Shown: piece after piece, positions 1 through 7,982 of the stretch | How the letters are laid out: each line of letters begins with the position of its first letter | How positions within the stretch are numbered: the stretch's first letter is position 1 | Assembly: GCA_964509685.1 (NCBI GenBank) | Contig: CAZDYQ010000049.1 | Coordinates: 1 to 23,532, forward strand | Direction: 5' to 3' | DNA: 23,532 nucleotides | Origin: JAMLIN01 sp964509685 | Lineage (GTDB): Bacteria; Pseudomonadota; Gammaproteobacteria; Burkholderiales; Burkholderiaceae_E | Translations under genes and position numbers: made by a program | Notes under the pieces: model-generated | The model's input: only the letters and a program-made list of their open reading frames with translations | Databases searched by the model: none | Told to the model about the DNA's origin: nothing

Positions 1-26
1 CCGCAACGCGGTCATTCGCCCGAGGA

Positions 27-590
27 TCAGGCCTTGACGCGGTTGCGGTATTCGCCGTTGCGAGTATCGATCTCGATCAGGTCGCCGATCTGCACGAACG
101 CCGGCACCTGCACCTCGAAGCCGGTCGGCTTGATGCGGGCGGGCTTGAGCACTTTCCCCGACGTGTCGCCCTTGACGGCGGGCTCGGTGTACTCGACCTC
201 GCGGACGATGGAGGTGGGAAGCTCCACGGAGATCGCGCGGCCGTCGTAGAAGACCACCTCGCAGGCCATTCCGTCGTCGACGTAGTTGAGCGCGTCACCC
301 ATGGAGTCGGCCTCGACCTCGTACTGGTTGTACTCGCTGTCCATGAAGACGTACAGCGGATCGGCGTAGTACGAGAAGGTGACTTCCTTGCGCTCGAGCA
401 CCAGCACCTCGAACTTCTCGTCCGCCTTGACGGCGGTCTCGGTGGCAGAGCCGTTCAGCAGGTTCTTGAGCTTGAGCTTGACGACCGCGGAGTTGCGGCC
501 CGACTTGTTGTACTCGGCGCGCTGCACCACCATCGGCTCGGTGCCGATCATGATCACGTTGCCGGTACGCAGTTCCTGGGCTGTTTTCAT
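27..590 (-). CDS. efp: Translation elongation factor P (EF-P), arginine-32 type
   Basis: EF-P binds the ribosome between the P and E sites and relieves stalling at consecutive prolines. The 187-residue product has the usual family length: an N-terminal KOW-like domain carrying the modified loop, then two OB-fold domains (about residues 67-187) ending in the conserved EIDTRNGEYRNRV segment. The loop reads NKSGRNSA, placing Arg at residue 32. That is the residue rhamnosylated by EarP, and not the lysine used by the EpmA system. I chose the ATG at 590 because MKTAQELRTGN is the normal family start and an AGGG lies about 8 nt upstream. An in-frame start 7 codons earlier (611) would add a non-conserved extension. 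It sits 25 nt downstream of earP on the same strand, so the two are probably co-transcribed, with a possible extra promoter in the earP tail (TAAAAT on the minus strand, 618-623). Confidence 0.97.
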   Translation of the reverse strand: MKTAQELRTGNVIMIGTEPMVVQRAEYNKSGRNSAVVKLKLKNLLNGSATETAVKADEKFEVLVLERKEVTFSYYADPLYVFMDSEYNQYEVEADSMGDALNYVDDGMACEVVFYDGRAISVELPTSIVREVEYTEPAVKGDTSGKVLKPARIKPTGFEVQVPAFVQIGDLIEIDTRNGEYRNRVKA

Positions 591-615
591 CGATAAACCC
601 TGTTTGAGCAACCTT

Positions 616-1740
616 CTATTTTAACCTCTCACGTATCAGCGCGGCCAGCCGGCTGCAGCAATCCGTCTGGGCCTCGAGATCAGCGACGAATGCCGAAAGC
701 TGGCGAGCGATGGCGGGCAGGGCGGCGAGGAAGCCCGGCCAGGCCTGCGCGACCGAGCCGTCGCCGGACCAGGCGTGCGCGAACCCCCGCAATGCCCGGT
801 CCACTTCGGCGGGCGCGCCGCGCAGGGCGCGGTCCAGGAACGCGTCGAGCTTGTCCAGGTGCGCCCCGCCGGCCTGGATGTAGGGCTGCCAGACGAAGGG
901 CCGGCGGGCCCAGTGGGCCCGGATCCACGAATCCTCGCCCCGCACGAAATTGACCTCGCAGGCGAGCAGCAGCCGGTCGTAGTCCACCTGTGGCAGGAAG
1001 GGCACGCGCACGAGGGCCAGGTTGCCCTTTCGTACCGGCTGGCCCGGCGCGGGCTCGCGGCCGAAGAAGCGCTCGACCGAGTCGATCGCCACCCCGTGGG
1101 CCGCCAGCAGCAGCGTCGGTTCGGCGGAGGCGGCCAGCGTCCCGAACCAGTCGTCCGCCGGCGCCTCGGGGTAGCAGAAGAGCGAGATCCGCCGGCCGGG
1201 CAGGTTGCCCGCGCCCAGGCCCTCGAGGAACGCCTGCTGTCGGGCGGCATCGAAGTCGCGCCGCAGTTCCGCCACGGTGCGCTCCCGGATCAGCCCGCCG
1301 CTCGCGGGCGTGAAGCCCGGCATGAACATCCACTCCTGGCTGCCGTCGGCCTTCAGGGAGGGCAGCCCGTGGCATTCGTCGATCCAGGCCTCTGCGCTGA
1401 GGTACTCGAAGTGCACGCGCAGGGTCCTGTCGCCCGCCTCGCGGATGCGGGCGCGCGCCACGTCGCCGACGCGGCTGTCGAACGTGGTCATCAGGACGTC
1501 CCGCGCGCGGTACGCCTCGACGAACTCGTCGAGATGCCGGACTTCGACGTGGGGCGCCCCTTCCGGGGCCATGGCCGCGACGATGTCGGGCCGGTCGATC
1601 CAGAGGCACGTCCGGAACCCGTGCTCGAGCGCGAGCCCGGCCGCCAGTCGCCAGCCGATGCCGGCGTCGCCGTAGTAATCGACCACCCGGCAGACGATGT
1701 CGATCGCCGGGCGCCGCGGGGAAGGGGAATCGGGAACCAT
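616..1740 (-). CDS. earP: EF-P arginine rhamnosyltransferase EarP
   Basis: EarP transfers rhamnose from dTDP-rhamnose to Arg32 of EF-P in the cytoplasm; it is a GT-B fold inverting glycosyltransferase. The 374-residue product carries the N-terminal signature VVDYYGDAGIGWRLA with Asp21 and Asp25, matching the two catalytic aspartates described for Pseudomonas EarP. Near the C-terminal domain it has RGEDSWIRAHWARRPFVW (residues 267-284) with Glu269, the conserved nucleotide-sugar site. Its neighbour efp encodes the expected substrate with Arg32, which strongly supports the call. The start at 1740 lacks a good Shine-Dalgarno, and the N-terminus is about 8 residues longer than typical, but no better internal start is visible before the catalytic motif. 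A TATCAT -10-like box lies at 1776-1781. Confidence 0.95.
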   Translation of the reverse strand: MVPDSPSPRRPAIDIVCRVVDYYGDAGIGWRLAAGLALEHGFRTCLWIDRPDIVAAMAPEGAPHVEVRHLDEFVEAYRARDVLMTTFDSRVGDVARARIREAGDRTLRVHFEYLSAEAWIDECHGLPSLKADGSQEWMFMPGFTPASGGLIRERTVAELRRDFDAARQQAFLEGLGAGNLPGRRISLFCYPEAPADDWFGTLAASAEPTLLLAAHGVAIDSVERFFGREPAPGQPVRKGNLALVRVPFLPQVDYDRLLLACEVNFVRGEDSWIRAHWARRPFVWQPYIQAGGAHLDKLDAFLDRALRGAPAEVDRALRGFAHAWSGDGSVAQAWPGFLAALPAIARQLSAFVADLEAQTDCCSRLAALIRERLK

Positions 1741-1775
1741 GGAACCGGAGATGGGGGCGGTTGCGTCGGGGCCCG

Positions 1776-1781
1776 ATGATA
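1776..1781 (-). promoter_or_regulatory. Possible -10 box for earP-efp
   Basis: On the minus strand the hexamer is TATCAT, five of six matches to TATAAT, about 35 nt upstream of the earP start. No convincing -35 is visible at 15-18 nt spacing. The divergent region 1741-1892 also holds short GC-rich inverted repeats (CGCCGC/GCGGCG at 1824-1840) of unknown use. Confidence 0.25.
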
Positions 1782-1892
1782 AGGGTTCGCCGGATTGCCT
1801 GCCCGTACGAATGGTTCCATACTCGCCGCTCCTCGCGGCGCCCGCAACGGGGGCCGCGGGCGTCGTCGCAATCCGGCAGGTCGGGAGACTCC

Positions 1893-2765
1893 ATGATCCT
1901 CGAAGGCAAGGCCGCGGTCGTCACCGGGGCGGGGCAGGGCATCGGGGCGGCGCTCGCCCGGGCGCTCGCCGCCCAGGGGGCGATGGTCGTGGCCAACGAC
2001 ATCGAACCCGAGCGAGCGCAGGCGACCGTCGCGGCGATCCGGGAAGCGGGCGGTTCCGCAGTCGCCGACTTCTCCGACATCTCGACCTTCGCCGGGGCCG
2101 ATGCGGTGGTCGAGGCCTGCCTGCACGCCTACGGCCGGCTGGACGCGATGGTCAACAATGCCGGCATCCTGCGCGACCGCATGAGCTTCAACATGAGCCA
2201 GGCCGACTGGGATGCCGTGATCGCGGTCTGCCTCACGGGTACCTTCGCCTGCTCGCGCGCCGCGATGCGCTGGATGCGGGCGGAGAAGGTGCCGGGCCGG
2301 ATCATCAATGTGTCCTCGCGCGCGGGCCTGCGGGGCAGCATTGGCCAGGCCAACTACGCGGCGGCCAAGGCCGGGGTGCTCGGCCTCACCCGGAGCATGG
2401 CCCAGGAGGCGGCGAAGTACGGCATCACGGTCAACGCGATCGTGCCGCGCGCCGTCACCGACATGACGGACAGCATCCCTGCCGAGCGCAAGGCTGCAAA
2501 GGACGCCAGCTGGGCGGGCTCCTCGATCACGCTGCGCGGCACGCCGGACCAGGTGGCGCCCGCCGTGGTCTGGCTCGCCAGCGACGAGGCGGGCTGGGTG
2601 AACGGGCAGGTCGTGGGCATTGCCGGTGACAAGCTTTCACTCTGGACGCATCCGACCGAAGCGGTGGAGGCCTACATGCCCGGCGGCTGGACCCTGCAGC
2701 AGCTGCGGGAACTGGCCCGGCCGACGCTCGGGCCGGCGCTGCAAGGCCTCGGCACCAAGGACTGA
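1893..2765 (+). CDS. SDR-family oxidoreductase (NAD-type, FabG/hydroxyacyl-CoA-like)
   Basis: This is a classical short-chain dehydrogenase/reductase of 290 residues. Visible motifs are the cofactor loop TGAGQGIG (11-18), Asp36 at the end of the second strand (typical of NAD preference), NNAG (88-91), catalytic Ser142 in NVSS, and Tyr155/Lys159 in YAAAK. After the usual SDR end (about residue 245) there is a 45-residue tail (SLWTHPTEAVEAYMPGGW...) of a type seen in SDRs related to the (3R)-hydroxyacyl-CoA dehydrogenase domain of multifunctional enzyme 2. That resemblance is suggestive only, and the substrate cannot be read from the sequence. The start at 1893 is supported by GGGAG at 1883-1887 and by the conserved N-terminus; longer in-frame starts run into the divergent earP promoter region. 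It appears monocistronic, facing the KTSC gene convergently with a 18-nt gap. Confidence 0.9.
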   Translation: MILEGKAAVVTGAGQGIGAALARALAAQGAMVVANDIEPERAQATVAAIREAGGSAVADFSDISTFAGADAVVEACLHAYGRLDAMVNNAGILRDRMSFNMSQADWDAVIAVCLTGTFACSRAAMRWMRAEKVPGRIINVSSRAGLRGSIGQANYAAAKAGVLGLTRSMAQEAAKYGITVNAIVPRAVTDMTDSIPAERKAAKDASWAGSSITLRGTPDQVAPAVVWLASDEAGWVNGQVVGIAGDKLSLWTHPTEAVEAYMPGGWTLQQLRELARPTLGPALQGLGTKD

Positions 2766-2783
2766 GCTGGACGAGACGTTCCC

Positions 2784-3068
2784 TCAGTCGCGGCCGGATG
2801 GCGGCGGACCGAACAGGTCGTCGAGCTTCGCGCGCGCTTCCCCGGTGTCGACCGCCCGGCCTGCATCGGCCTGCGGATACTCTTCGGCGATGCGGTCCTC
2901 GTAGAAGCTTCCCGGATTCGGCGAGGCCACCAGGCGCCGCCAGACTTCTTCCGGCACATGCCGGAACTGGCGGATGCGACCATCGACGAACTCGAGCTCG
3001 AGCAGCTGCTGCCTGCTATCGTATCCCCCGGACCTGAGGGGGCCGCCCGCGAGGCGCTGGCGCTTCAT
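2784..3068 (-). CDS. Small KTSC-domain protein
   Basis: The 94-residue product contains one KTSC-like domain (about residues 14-63): GYD near the start, a LLELEFVDGRIRQF strand pair, HVPEEVWRRLVASPNPGSFY, and DRIAEEYPQ. The family is named after a domain at the C-terminus of some lysyl-tRNA synthetases; its function is unknown, with RNA binding proposed. The tail after residue 65 is acidic, low in complexity and ends LDDLFGPPPSGRD. GGGAG at 3076-3080 sits 7 nt before the ATG at 3068, which fixes the start. The divergent amidase starts only 18 nt away, so each gene's promoter must lie inside the other's reading frame unless one is transcribed from further away. Family assignment is by recognition of the pattern only. 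Confidence 0.75.
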   Translation of the reverse strand: MKRQRLAGGPLRSGGYDSRQQLLELEFVDGRIRQFRHVPEEVWRRLVASPNPGSFYEDRIAEEYPQADAGRAVDTGEARAKLDDLFGPPPSGRD

Positions 3069-3086
3069 GTTCCATCTCCCGACCGA

Positions 3087-4475
3087 ATGCGGTACGCCAT
3101 GACCATAACCATCGACAGCCGGTCTGCCAAGCAGCCATCCACGGTGGCCTCGCTCGCCGTCGCGATCGCCGAAGGGCGCGACAGCTGTGTCGCCGCGCTC
3201 GGCCGGGCGCGGGACAGTGCCGATCGCCACGCGGCGCTCAATGCGCTCGCCTGGGTGGACTGGGCGGCGGCGGAGGCCGAGGCCGCCCGGATCGATGCCG
3301 AGATCGCGGCCGGCCGGCTCTCCGGGCCGGTCGCGGGCGTGCCGGTCTCGATCAAGGACCTCTTCCAGGTCGAGGGCATGCCCACCCGGGCCGGCACGCG
3401 GGCACGCCTGCCCGCACTGGGGCCGAACGAGGCGAGCCTCGTCACGCGCCTGCGCGAGGCCGGGGCCCTCGTCTTCGCCAAGGCCAACATGCACGAGATC
3501 GCCCTCGGCGCGACGGGCGAGAACGAATGGACCGGCGACGTCCTCAATCCGTTCGATCACGCCCGCCAGTCGGGAGGCTCGTCCTCGGGCGGGGGCGCGG
3601 CGGTGGCGGTCGGGATCGGCGTGGCCAGCGTGGGGAGCGACACCGGCGGATCGGTGCGGATCCCGGCATCGTTCTGCGGCATCACCGGCTTCAAGCCGAG
3701 CTTCGGCGCGATTCCGCTGGACGGCGCGCTGCACCTGGCCTTCAGCTTCGACCATGCCGGCCCCCTGGCGTCCACGGTGGACGACTGCGCGGTCCTTTAC
3801 CAGGTGATGGCGGCCCGGTCGGCCGATGCACCTGCGCCGGCGCGCGCCCCCCGGCTCGGCGTGCCCCGCGCCTGGCTCGCAGGGCGGCTGTCCGCCGATG
3901 TCCGCGAGGCGTTCGAGCGCACGCTCGCGCTGCTGCGCGGCGACGGCGCCGAGATCGTGGACCTGCCGCTGCCTTCGCTCGGCCAGGCCTGGAACTGCTA
4001 TACACCGATCGTGCGCGCGGAGGCGGCGTGGGTCCACCGGGAGGTGATCGCGGCGGGCGGAGAGGGGTTCTCCGAAGGCGTGCTGGCGCCGATGCGGGTC
4101 GGCGCCGCGCTGATGGCGGTGGACTACATCGACGCGCAGCGGCAGCGCGAGCGCATCCGCGCCGAGCTGGATGCCGCGCTCGCCGGCGTCGACGCCCTGG
4201 TGACGCCCACCAGCGCCGTCGTGCCGCCGCTGCGCGGGCAGGTGGATGTGGAGGTCGAATCCGGACGCCGCACCGTACGCGAGGCGGTGCTCGGGCAGAC
4301 CGCACCCTTCTCGACCTTCGGGCTGCCGGCGCTGTCGATTCCGTGGGTGCGCATCGATCGCCTGCCCGTCGGCCTGCAGGTGGTCGGCGAACGCTCGCGG
4401 GATGCCGACCTGCTCGCGATCGGGCGCTGGATCGAGGCCTGGTTGGCCCGGCGGGTTGACGAAACGCTTTCCTGA
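3087..4475 (+). CDS. Amidase signature family hydrolase
   Basis: This is a 462-residue amidase-signature enzyme that hydrolyses an amide bond through a Ser-cisSer-Lys triad. From the 3087 start, the triad is visible as Lys90 in VSIKDLF, cis-Ser165 in SGGSSSGGG, and nucleophile Ser189 in GSDTGGSVRIP. The spacings (75 and 24 residues) are the same as in GatA. It is unlikely to be GatA itself: no gatB or gatC is adjacent and the C-terminal part is short. The true substrate is unknown. ATG at 3087 or 3099 fits the usual distance to the catalytic Lys; neither has a clear Shine-Dalgarno. A longer in-frame start at 2958 would overlap the KTSC gene antisense and is less likely. The META lipoprotein follows 71 nt downstream on the same strand. 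Confidence 0.88.
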   Translation: MRYAMTITIDSRSAKQPSTVASLAVAIAEGRDSCVAALGRARDSADRHAALNALAWVDWAAAEAEAARIDAEIAAGRLSGPVAGVPVSIKDLFQVEGMPTRAGTRARLPALGPNEASLVTRLREAGALVFAKANMHEIALGATGENEWTGDVLNPFDHARQSGGSSSGGGAAVAVGIGVASVGSDTGGSVRIPASFCGITGFKPSFGAIPLDGALHLAFSFDHAGPLASTVDDCAVLYQVMAARSADAPAPARAPRLGVPRAWLAGRLSADVREAFERTLALLRGDGAEIVDLPLPSLGQAWNCYTPIVRAEAAWVHREVIAAGGEGFSEGVLAPMRVGAALMAVDYIDAQRQRERIRAELDAALAGVDALVTPTSAVVPPLRGQVDVEVESGRRTVREAVLGQTAPFSTFGLPALSIPWVRIDRLPVGLQVVGERSRDADLLAIGRWIEAWLARRVDETLS

Positions 4476-4546
4476 CGCCAAAAGGGTGCCATGCGCGGAC
4501 CGCCCGGGACGTCCGTGCCGAGGACACGAACCAGCGGGAGGGGGAA

Positions 4547-4969
4547 ATGAGATCGATCCGCAGGCTTGCGATGCCGATTGCCGCGGCGCTGCTGGCGGGA
4601 TGCGCCAGCTCGTCGCCGGGCCCGGGCTACACGCTCGGCGAGATTGCCGGCGACTGGAGGCTCGAGATCCTGGATGACCGGGATGTCACCGACCTGGACA
4701 TGCGGATGCACATCGATGCCGCCCGCGAGCGCATCGGGGGATTCGACGGATGCGGGCCGCTCGAGGGCGAGGTTGCGATCGTCCAGACGAGGTTGCAGGC
4801 CTCGCGCATGAATCCGACGGTCGCCTGCGAGGGCAGGGCGCAGGACATGCGCGACGCATTCCGGCTGGTGCTGGCCACCGGCGGGCGCATGCTGCCCGTC
4901 ACCCGCGAGGGCAAGCCACTGCTGGTGCTCGAGGGGGTGGGACACTCGATGCTGTTCGCCCGGCCCTAG
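4547..4969 (+). CDS. META-domain (HslJ-like) lipoprotein
   Basis: The 140-residue product begins with a lipoprotein signal: basic MRSIRR, a hydrophobic stretch, then LLAGC with the lipidated Cys at 19. The next residue is Ala, not Asp, which predicts outer-membrane sorting. The mature part has the META/HslJ pattern: GDWRLEIL (36-43), GGFDGCGPLEG (64-74) in place of the common GCN motif, a second Cys in the PTVAC segment (Cys94), and a C-terminal LLVLEGVGHSMLFAR strand. Cys69 and Cys94 could form a disulfide. META proteins are linked to envelope stress and heat-shock phenotypes (HslJ), but the biochemical role is unknown. GGGAGGGGGAA immediately upstream supports the ATG at 4547. Confidence 0.8.
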   Translation: MRSIRRLAMPIAAALLAGCASSSPGPGYTLGEIAGDWRLEILDDRDVTDLDMRMHIDAARERIGGFDGCGPLEGEVAIVQTRLQASRMNPTVACEGRAQDMRDAFRLVLATGGRMLPVTREGKPLLVLEGVGHSMLFARP

Positions 4970-5027
4970 CGGCGAGGCGGGCGCAAGGCGCTCGTGCACG
5001 GGTGCCGCGCGGAAAGGATCCTGCGCA

Positions 5028-5051
5028 ACAAAAAGGGGCGCGCCGCGCCCC
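5028..5051 (-). terminator. Rho-independent terminator after the 3-hydroxyacyl-CoA dehydrogenase gene
   Basis: A perfect 7-bp stem GGGGCGC/GCGCCCC (5035-5041 and 5045-5051) with a 3-nt loop is followed on the minus strand by TTTTTGTTG (5026-5034). It lies 26 nt past the stop of the minus-strand SDR gene. Read on the plus strand the tail is only CTTCTC, so it may also weakly terminate the META lipoprotein transcript arriving from the other side. Confidence 0.8.
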
Positions 5052-5077
5052 CTTCTCGTGTGTCCCGGCGTGGGCCG

Positions 5078-5842
5078 CTACTTGGGGGCCATCCGGATCG
5101 CACCGTCGAGGCGGATCGTCTCGCCGTTCAGCATGGTGTTGGCGAAGATCTGTCCCACCAGGAGCGCGTACTCGTCCGGGCGGCCCAGCCGCGGCGGGAA
5201 GGGCACCTGGGCGCCGAGCGACTGGCGGGCAGGCTCGGGCAGGCCCATCAGCAGGGGCGTGAGGAAGAGCCCCGGGGCGATCGTCATGACACGGATCCCG
5301 TCACGCGCGAGGTCACGGGCGATCGGCAGGGTCATGCCGACGATGCCGCCCTTGGAGGCGGAATAGGCCGCCTGCCCGATCTGGCCGTCGAAGGCGGCGA
5401 CCGAGGCGGTGTTGATGCAGACCCCGCGCTCGCCCTCGGCATTGGGCTCGTTCTTCGCCATGGCCGCCGCGGCGAGCCGGATCATGTTGAACGTGCCGAT
5501 CAGGTTGACCGTCACGATCTTCGTGAAGTGGGGCAGCGGCATCGGGCCATCCTTGCCCACCGTCTTCGCCGCGCCGCCGATGCCGGCACAGTTCACGAGC
5601 CCGACCAGCTTGCCCATGCCGAGCGCCGCATCGATCGCGGCCTGTCCGTCGGCCTCGGACGTGACGTCGCACTTGACGAACTTCGCATTGGCGCCGAGCT
5701 TCTCCGCGTGCTCGTTGCCGAGCTTGTCCTGGACGTCGGCGATCACGACCTTCCCGCCGGCCCTGACGACGAACTCGGTGGTGGCCCCACCGAGGCCGGA
5801 TGCGCCGCCGGTAACGACGACCACGTTGTCCTTCAGTTCCAT
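5078..5842 (-). CDS. 3-hydroxyacyl-CoA dehydrogenase type II (HSD10-like SDR)
   Basis: A 254-residue SDR resembling the 17beta-HSD10/type II hydroxyacyl-CoA dehydrogenase branch, which oxidises 3-hydroxyacyl-CoA with NAD in fatty-acid or branched-chain breakdown. Seen: TGGASGLG (11-18), Asp36 favouring NAD, NCAG (84-87), Ser147, Tyr160 and Lys164 (YSASK), and the subgroup-typical RVMTIAPGLFLTPLL segment (184-198). The insertion before the active site (KTVGKDGPMPLPHF and NEPNAEGERGV) is also usual for this branch. GGGAG lies 7 nt upstream of the ATG at 5842. It follows hppA by 70 nt on the same strand and ends in a strong terminator, so the two may share a transcript; their functions are not obviously linked. 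Exact substrate is not determinable here. Confidence 0.88.
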   Translation of the reverse strand: MELKDNVVVVTGGASGLGGATTEFVVRAGGKVVIADVQDKLGNEHAEKLGANAKFVKCDVTSEADGQAAIDAALGMGKLVGLVNCAGIGGAAKTVGKDGPMPLPHFTKIVTVNLIGTFNMIRLAAAAMAKNEPNAEGERGVCINTASVAAFDGQIGQAAYSASKGGIVGMTLPIARDLARDGIRVMTIAPGLFLTPLLMGLPEPARQSLGAQVPFPPRLGRPDEYALLVGQIFANTMLNGETIRLDGAIRMAPK

Positions 5843-5912
5843 GGATTGACTCCCGAGATTCGATTCAGTGTCTTGCGCCGGGCCATGCCGCGCATGGCCC
5901 GGGCCGCCTGTC

Positions 5913-7982
5913 TCAGATCGACAGCAAGGGGACGATGAGCAGCGCGACGATGTTGATGATCTTGATCAGCGGGTTGACCGCAGGTCCCGCGGTGTCCTTG
6001 TAGGGATCGCCGACCGTGTCGCCGGTGACCGCGGCCTTGTGCGCTTCGGAGCCCTTGCCGCCGTGGTTGCCGTCCTCGATGTATTTCTTGGCATTGTCCC
6101 AGGCGCCGCCGCCGGTGCACATCGAGATCGCGACGAACAGGCCGGTGACGATCGTCCCCATGAGCAGGCCACCGAGCGCCTTCGGACCGAGGATCAGACC
6201 GACCAGGATGGGCACGACCACCGGCAGCAGCGAGGGGATCATCATCTCGCGGATGGCCGCGGCGGTGAGCATGTCCACCGCCCGCGAATAGTCGGGCTTC
6301 GCCGTGCCTTCCATGATGCCCTTGATCTCGCGGAACTGGCGCCGGACTTCCTCGACCACCGAGCCGGCCGCGCGCCCGACCGCTTCCATCGCCATCGCGC
6401 CGAAGAGGTAGGGGATCAGGCCGCCGATGAACAGGCCCACGATGACCATGTGGTCGGACAAGTCGAAATCGATCGAGATGCCCGAGGACTCGAGCGCGTG
6501 GGTGTAGTCCGCGAAGAGCACCAGCGCCGCGAGGCCGGCCGAGCCGATCGCGTAGCCCTTCGTGACCGCCTTCGTGGTATTGCCCACCGCATCGAGCGGG
6601 TCGGTGATGTTGCGGATCTCGTCGGGCAGCTCGGCCATCTCGGCGATGCCGCCCGCGTTGTCGGTGATCGGCCCATACGCGTCGAGGGCGACGATGATCC
6701 CGGCCATCGACAGCATGCTGGTGGCCGCGACCGCGATGCCGTACAGGCCGCCGGCGGCGTAGGAGGCGAGGATCGCCGCGCAGACGAAGAGCACGGGCCA
6801 GGCGGTGGACTTCATCGAGACCGCGATGCCGGCGATGATGTTGGTCGCGTGGCCGGTGTTGGAGGCCTGGGCGACATACCTCACGGGGCCGTACTGGGTG
6901 CCCGTGTAGTACTCGGTGATCCAGACGATCAGGCCGGTGAGCGCCATGCCGACGACCACGCACAGCCACAGGCCGGCCACCGTGGTGTCGCTCGGCGCGA
7001 GGTCCACACCGCTGAACATCCAGCTGGTGATGAAGTAGGACGCGACGGTGGCGATCCCGCCGGCCCAGATCAGGCCCTTGTAGAGGGCGGACATCACGTT
7101 GGTCTGGCCATCCTTGGCCTTGACGAACAGGGCGCCGATGATGGACGCGATGATCGACATGCCGCCGAGGGCGAGCGGATAGACCACGGCCTGCAGTTCC
7201 GCGCCCTTGATCATCAGCGAGCCGAGGAGCATCGTCGCGATCAGCGTGACCGCATAGGTCTCGAACAGGTCCGCCGCCATGCCGGCGCAGTCACCCACGT
7301 TGTCGCCGACGTTGTCCGCGATCACCGCCGGGTTGCGCGGATCGTCCTCGGGAATGCCGGCCTCGACCTTGCCGACGAGGTCGGCGCCCACGTCGGCGCC
7401 CTTGGTGAAGATGCCGCCACCGAGTCGAGCGAAGATGGAGATCAGCGAGGAGCCGAAGGCGAGCCCGATCAGCGGCTTGATGACGTCGTGCATGTTGCTG
7501 TCGGCCGGCACGCCGTTGCGCATCAGGAAGGCGTAGTAGCCCGCGACGCCCAGCAGGCCCAGGCCCACCACCAGCATGCCGGTGATGGCGCCGCCGCGGA
7601 ACGCGACGTCGAAGGCGGCCGACAGGCCCTTGTGCGCCGCCTGCGCGGTTCGCACGTTGGCCCGCACCGAGACGTTCATGCCGATGTAGCCCGCGACCCC
7701 GGACAGGATCGCGCCGATCGCGAAGCCGATCGCGGTGGGCCAGGACAGGCCGGGGACGAAGCCGATCACGAGGAAGAGGACGACGCCGACCAGGCCGATC
7801 GTGCGGTACTGCCGGTTGAGGTAGGCCTTGGCGCCTTGCTGGACCGCCCCGGCGATCTCCTGCATCCGCGCGTTGCCCGCATCGAGCGAGAAAATCCAGC
7901 GGCTCGAAACGATGCCGTAGATCACCGCGGCAAGGCCGCAAGCCAGGGCAAGCCAAAGGCCTGCCGATACGGCTCCTGTCAT
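5913..7982 (-). CDS. hppA: Membrane proton-pumping inorganic pyrophosphatase, K+-independent type
   Basis: This membrane pyrophosphatase of 689 residues couples pyrophosphate hydrolysis to proton export across the inner membrane. The hydrophobic sequence is consistent with the family's 16 helices. Catalytic motifs are DVGADLVGKVE (197-207), the Asp-rich DDPRNPAVIADNVGDNVGD stretch (213-231) and the C-terminal GDTVGDPYKDTAGPAVNP (654-671). The diagnostic GNTTKA (467-472) has Lys471; K+-dependent enzymes have Ala at this site, so this should be the K+-independent proton pump. GGAGG lies 9 nt before the ATG at 7982. A TATAAC box at 8004-8009 suggests its own promoter and a very short leader. Confidence 0.97.
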   Translation of the reverse strand: MTGAVSAGLWLALACGLAAVIYGIVSSRWIFSLDAGNARMQEIAGAVQQGAKAYLNRQYRTIGLVGVVLFLVIGFVPGLSWPTAIGFAIGAILSGVAGYIGMNVSVRANVRTAQAAHKGLSAAFDVAFRGGAITGMLVVGLGLLGVAGYYAFLMRNGVPADSNMHDVIKPLIGLAFGSSLISIFARLGGGIFTKGADVGADLVGKVEAGIPEDDPRNPAVIADNVGDNVGDCAGMAADLFETYAVTLIATMLLGSLMIKGAELQAVVYPLALGGMSIIASIIGALFVKAKDGQTNVMSALYKGLIWAGGIATVASYFITSWMFSGVDLAPSDTTVAGLWLCVVVGMALTGLIVWITEYYTGTQYGPVRYVAQASNTGHATNIIAGIAVSMKSTAWPVLFVCAAILASYAAGGLYGIAVAATSMLSMAGIIVALDAYGPITDNAGGIAEMAELPDEIRNITDPLDAVGNTTKAVTKGYAIGSAGLAALVLFADYTHALESSGISIDFDLSDHMVIVGLFIGGLIPYLFGAMAMEAVGRAAGSVVEEVRRQFREIKGIMEGTAKPDYSRAVDMLTAAAIREMMIPSLLPVVVPILVGLILGPKALGGLLMGTIVTGLFVAISMCTGGGAWDNAKKYIEDGNHGGKGSEAHKAAVTGDTVGDPYKDTAGPAVNPLIKIINIVALLIVPLLSI

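Noticed and set aside
680..2080. Long minus-strand open frame overlapping earP
   Set aside because: Frame-shifted shadow of earP rich in Arg, Ala and Pro; earP has all its catalytic motifs in another frame.
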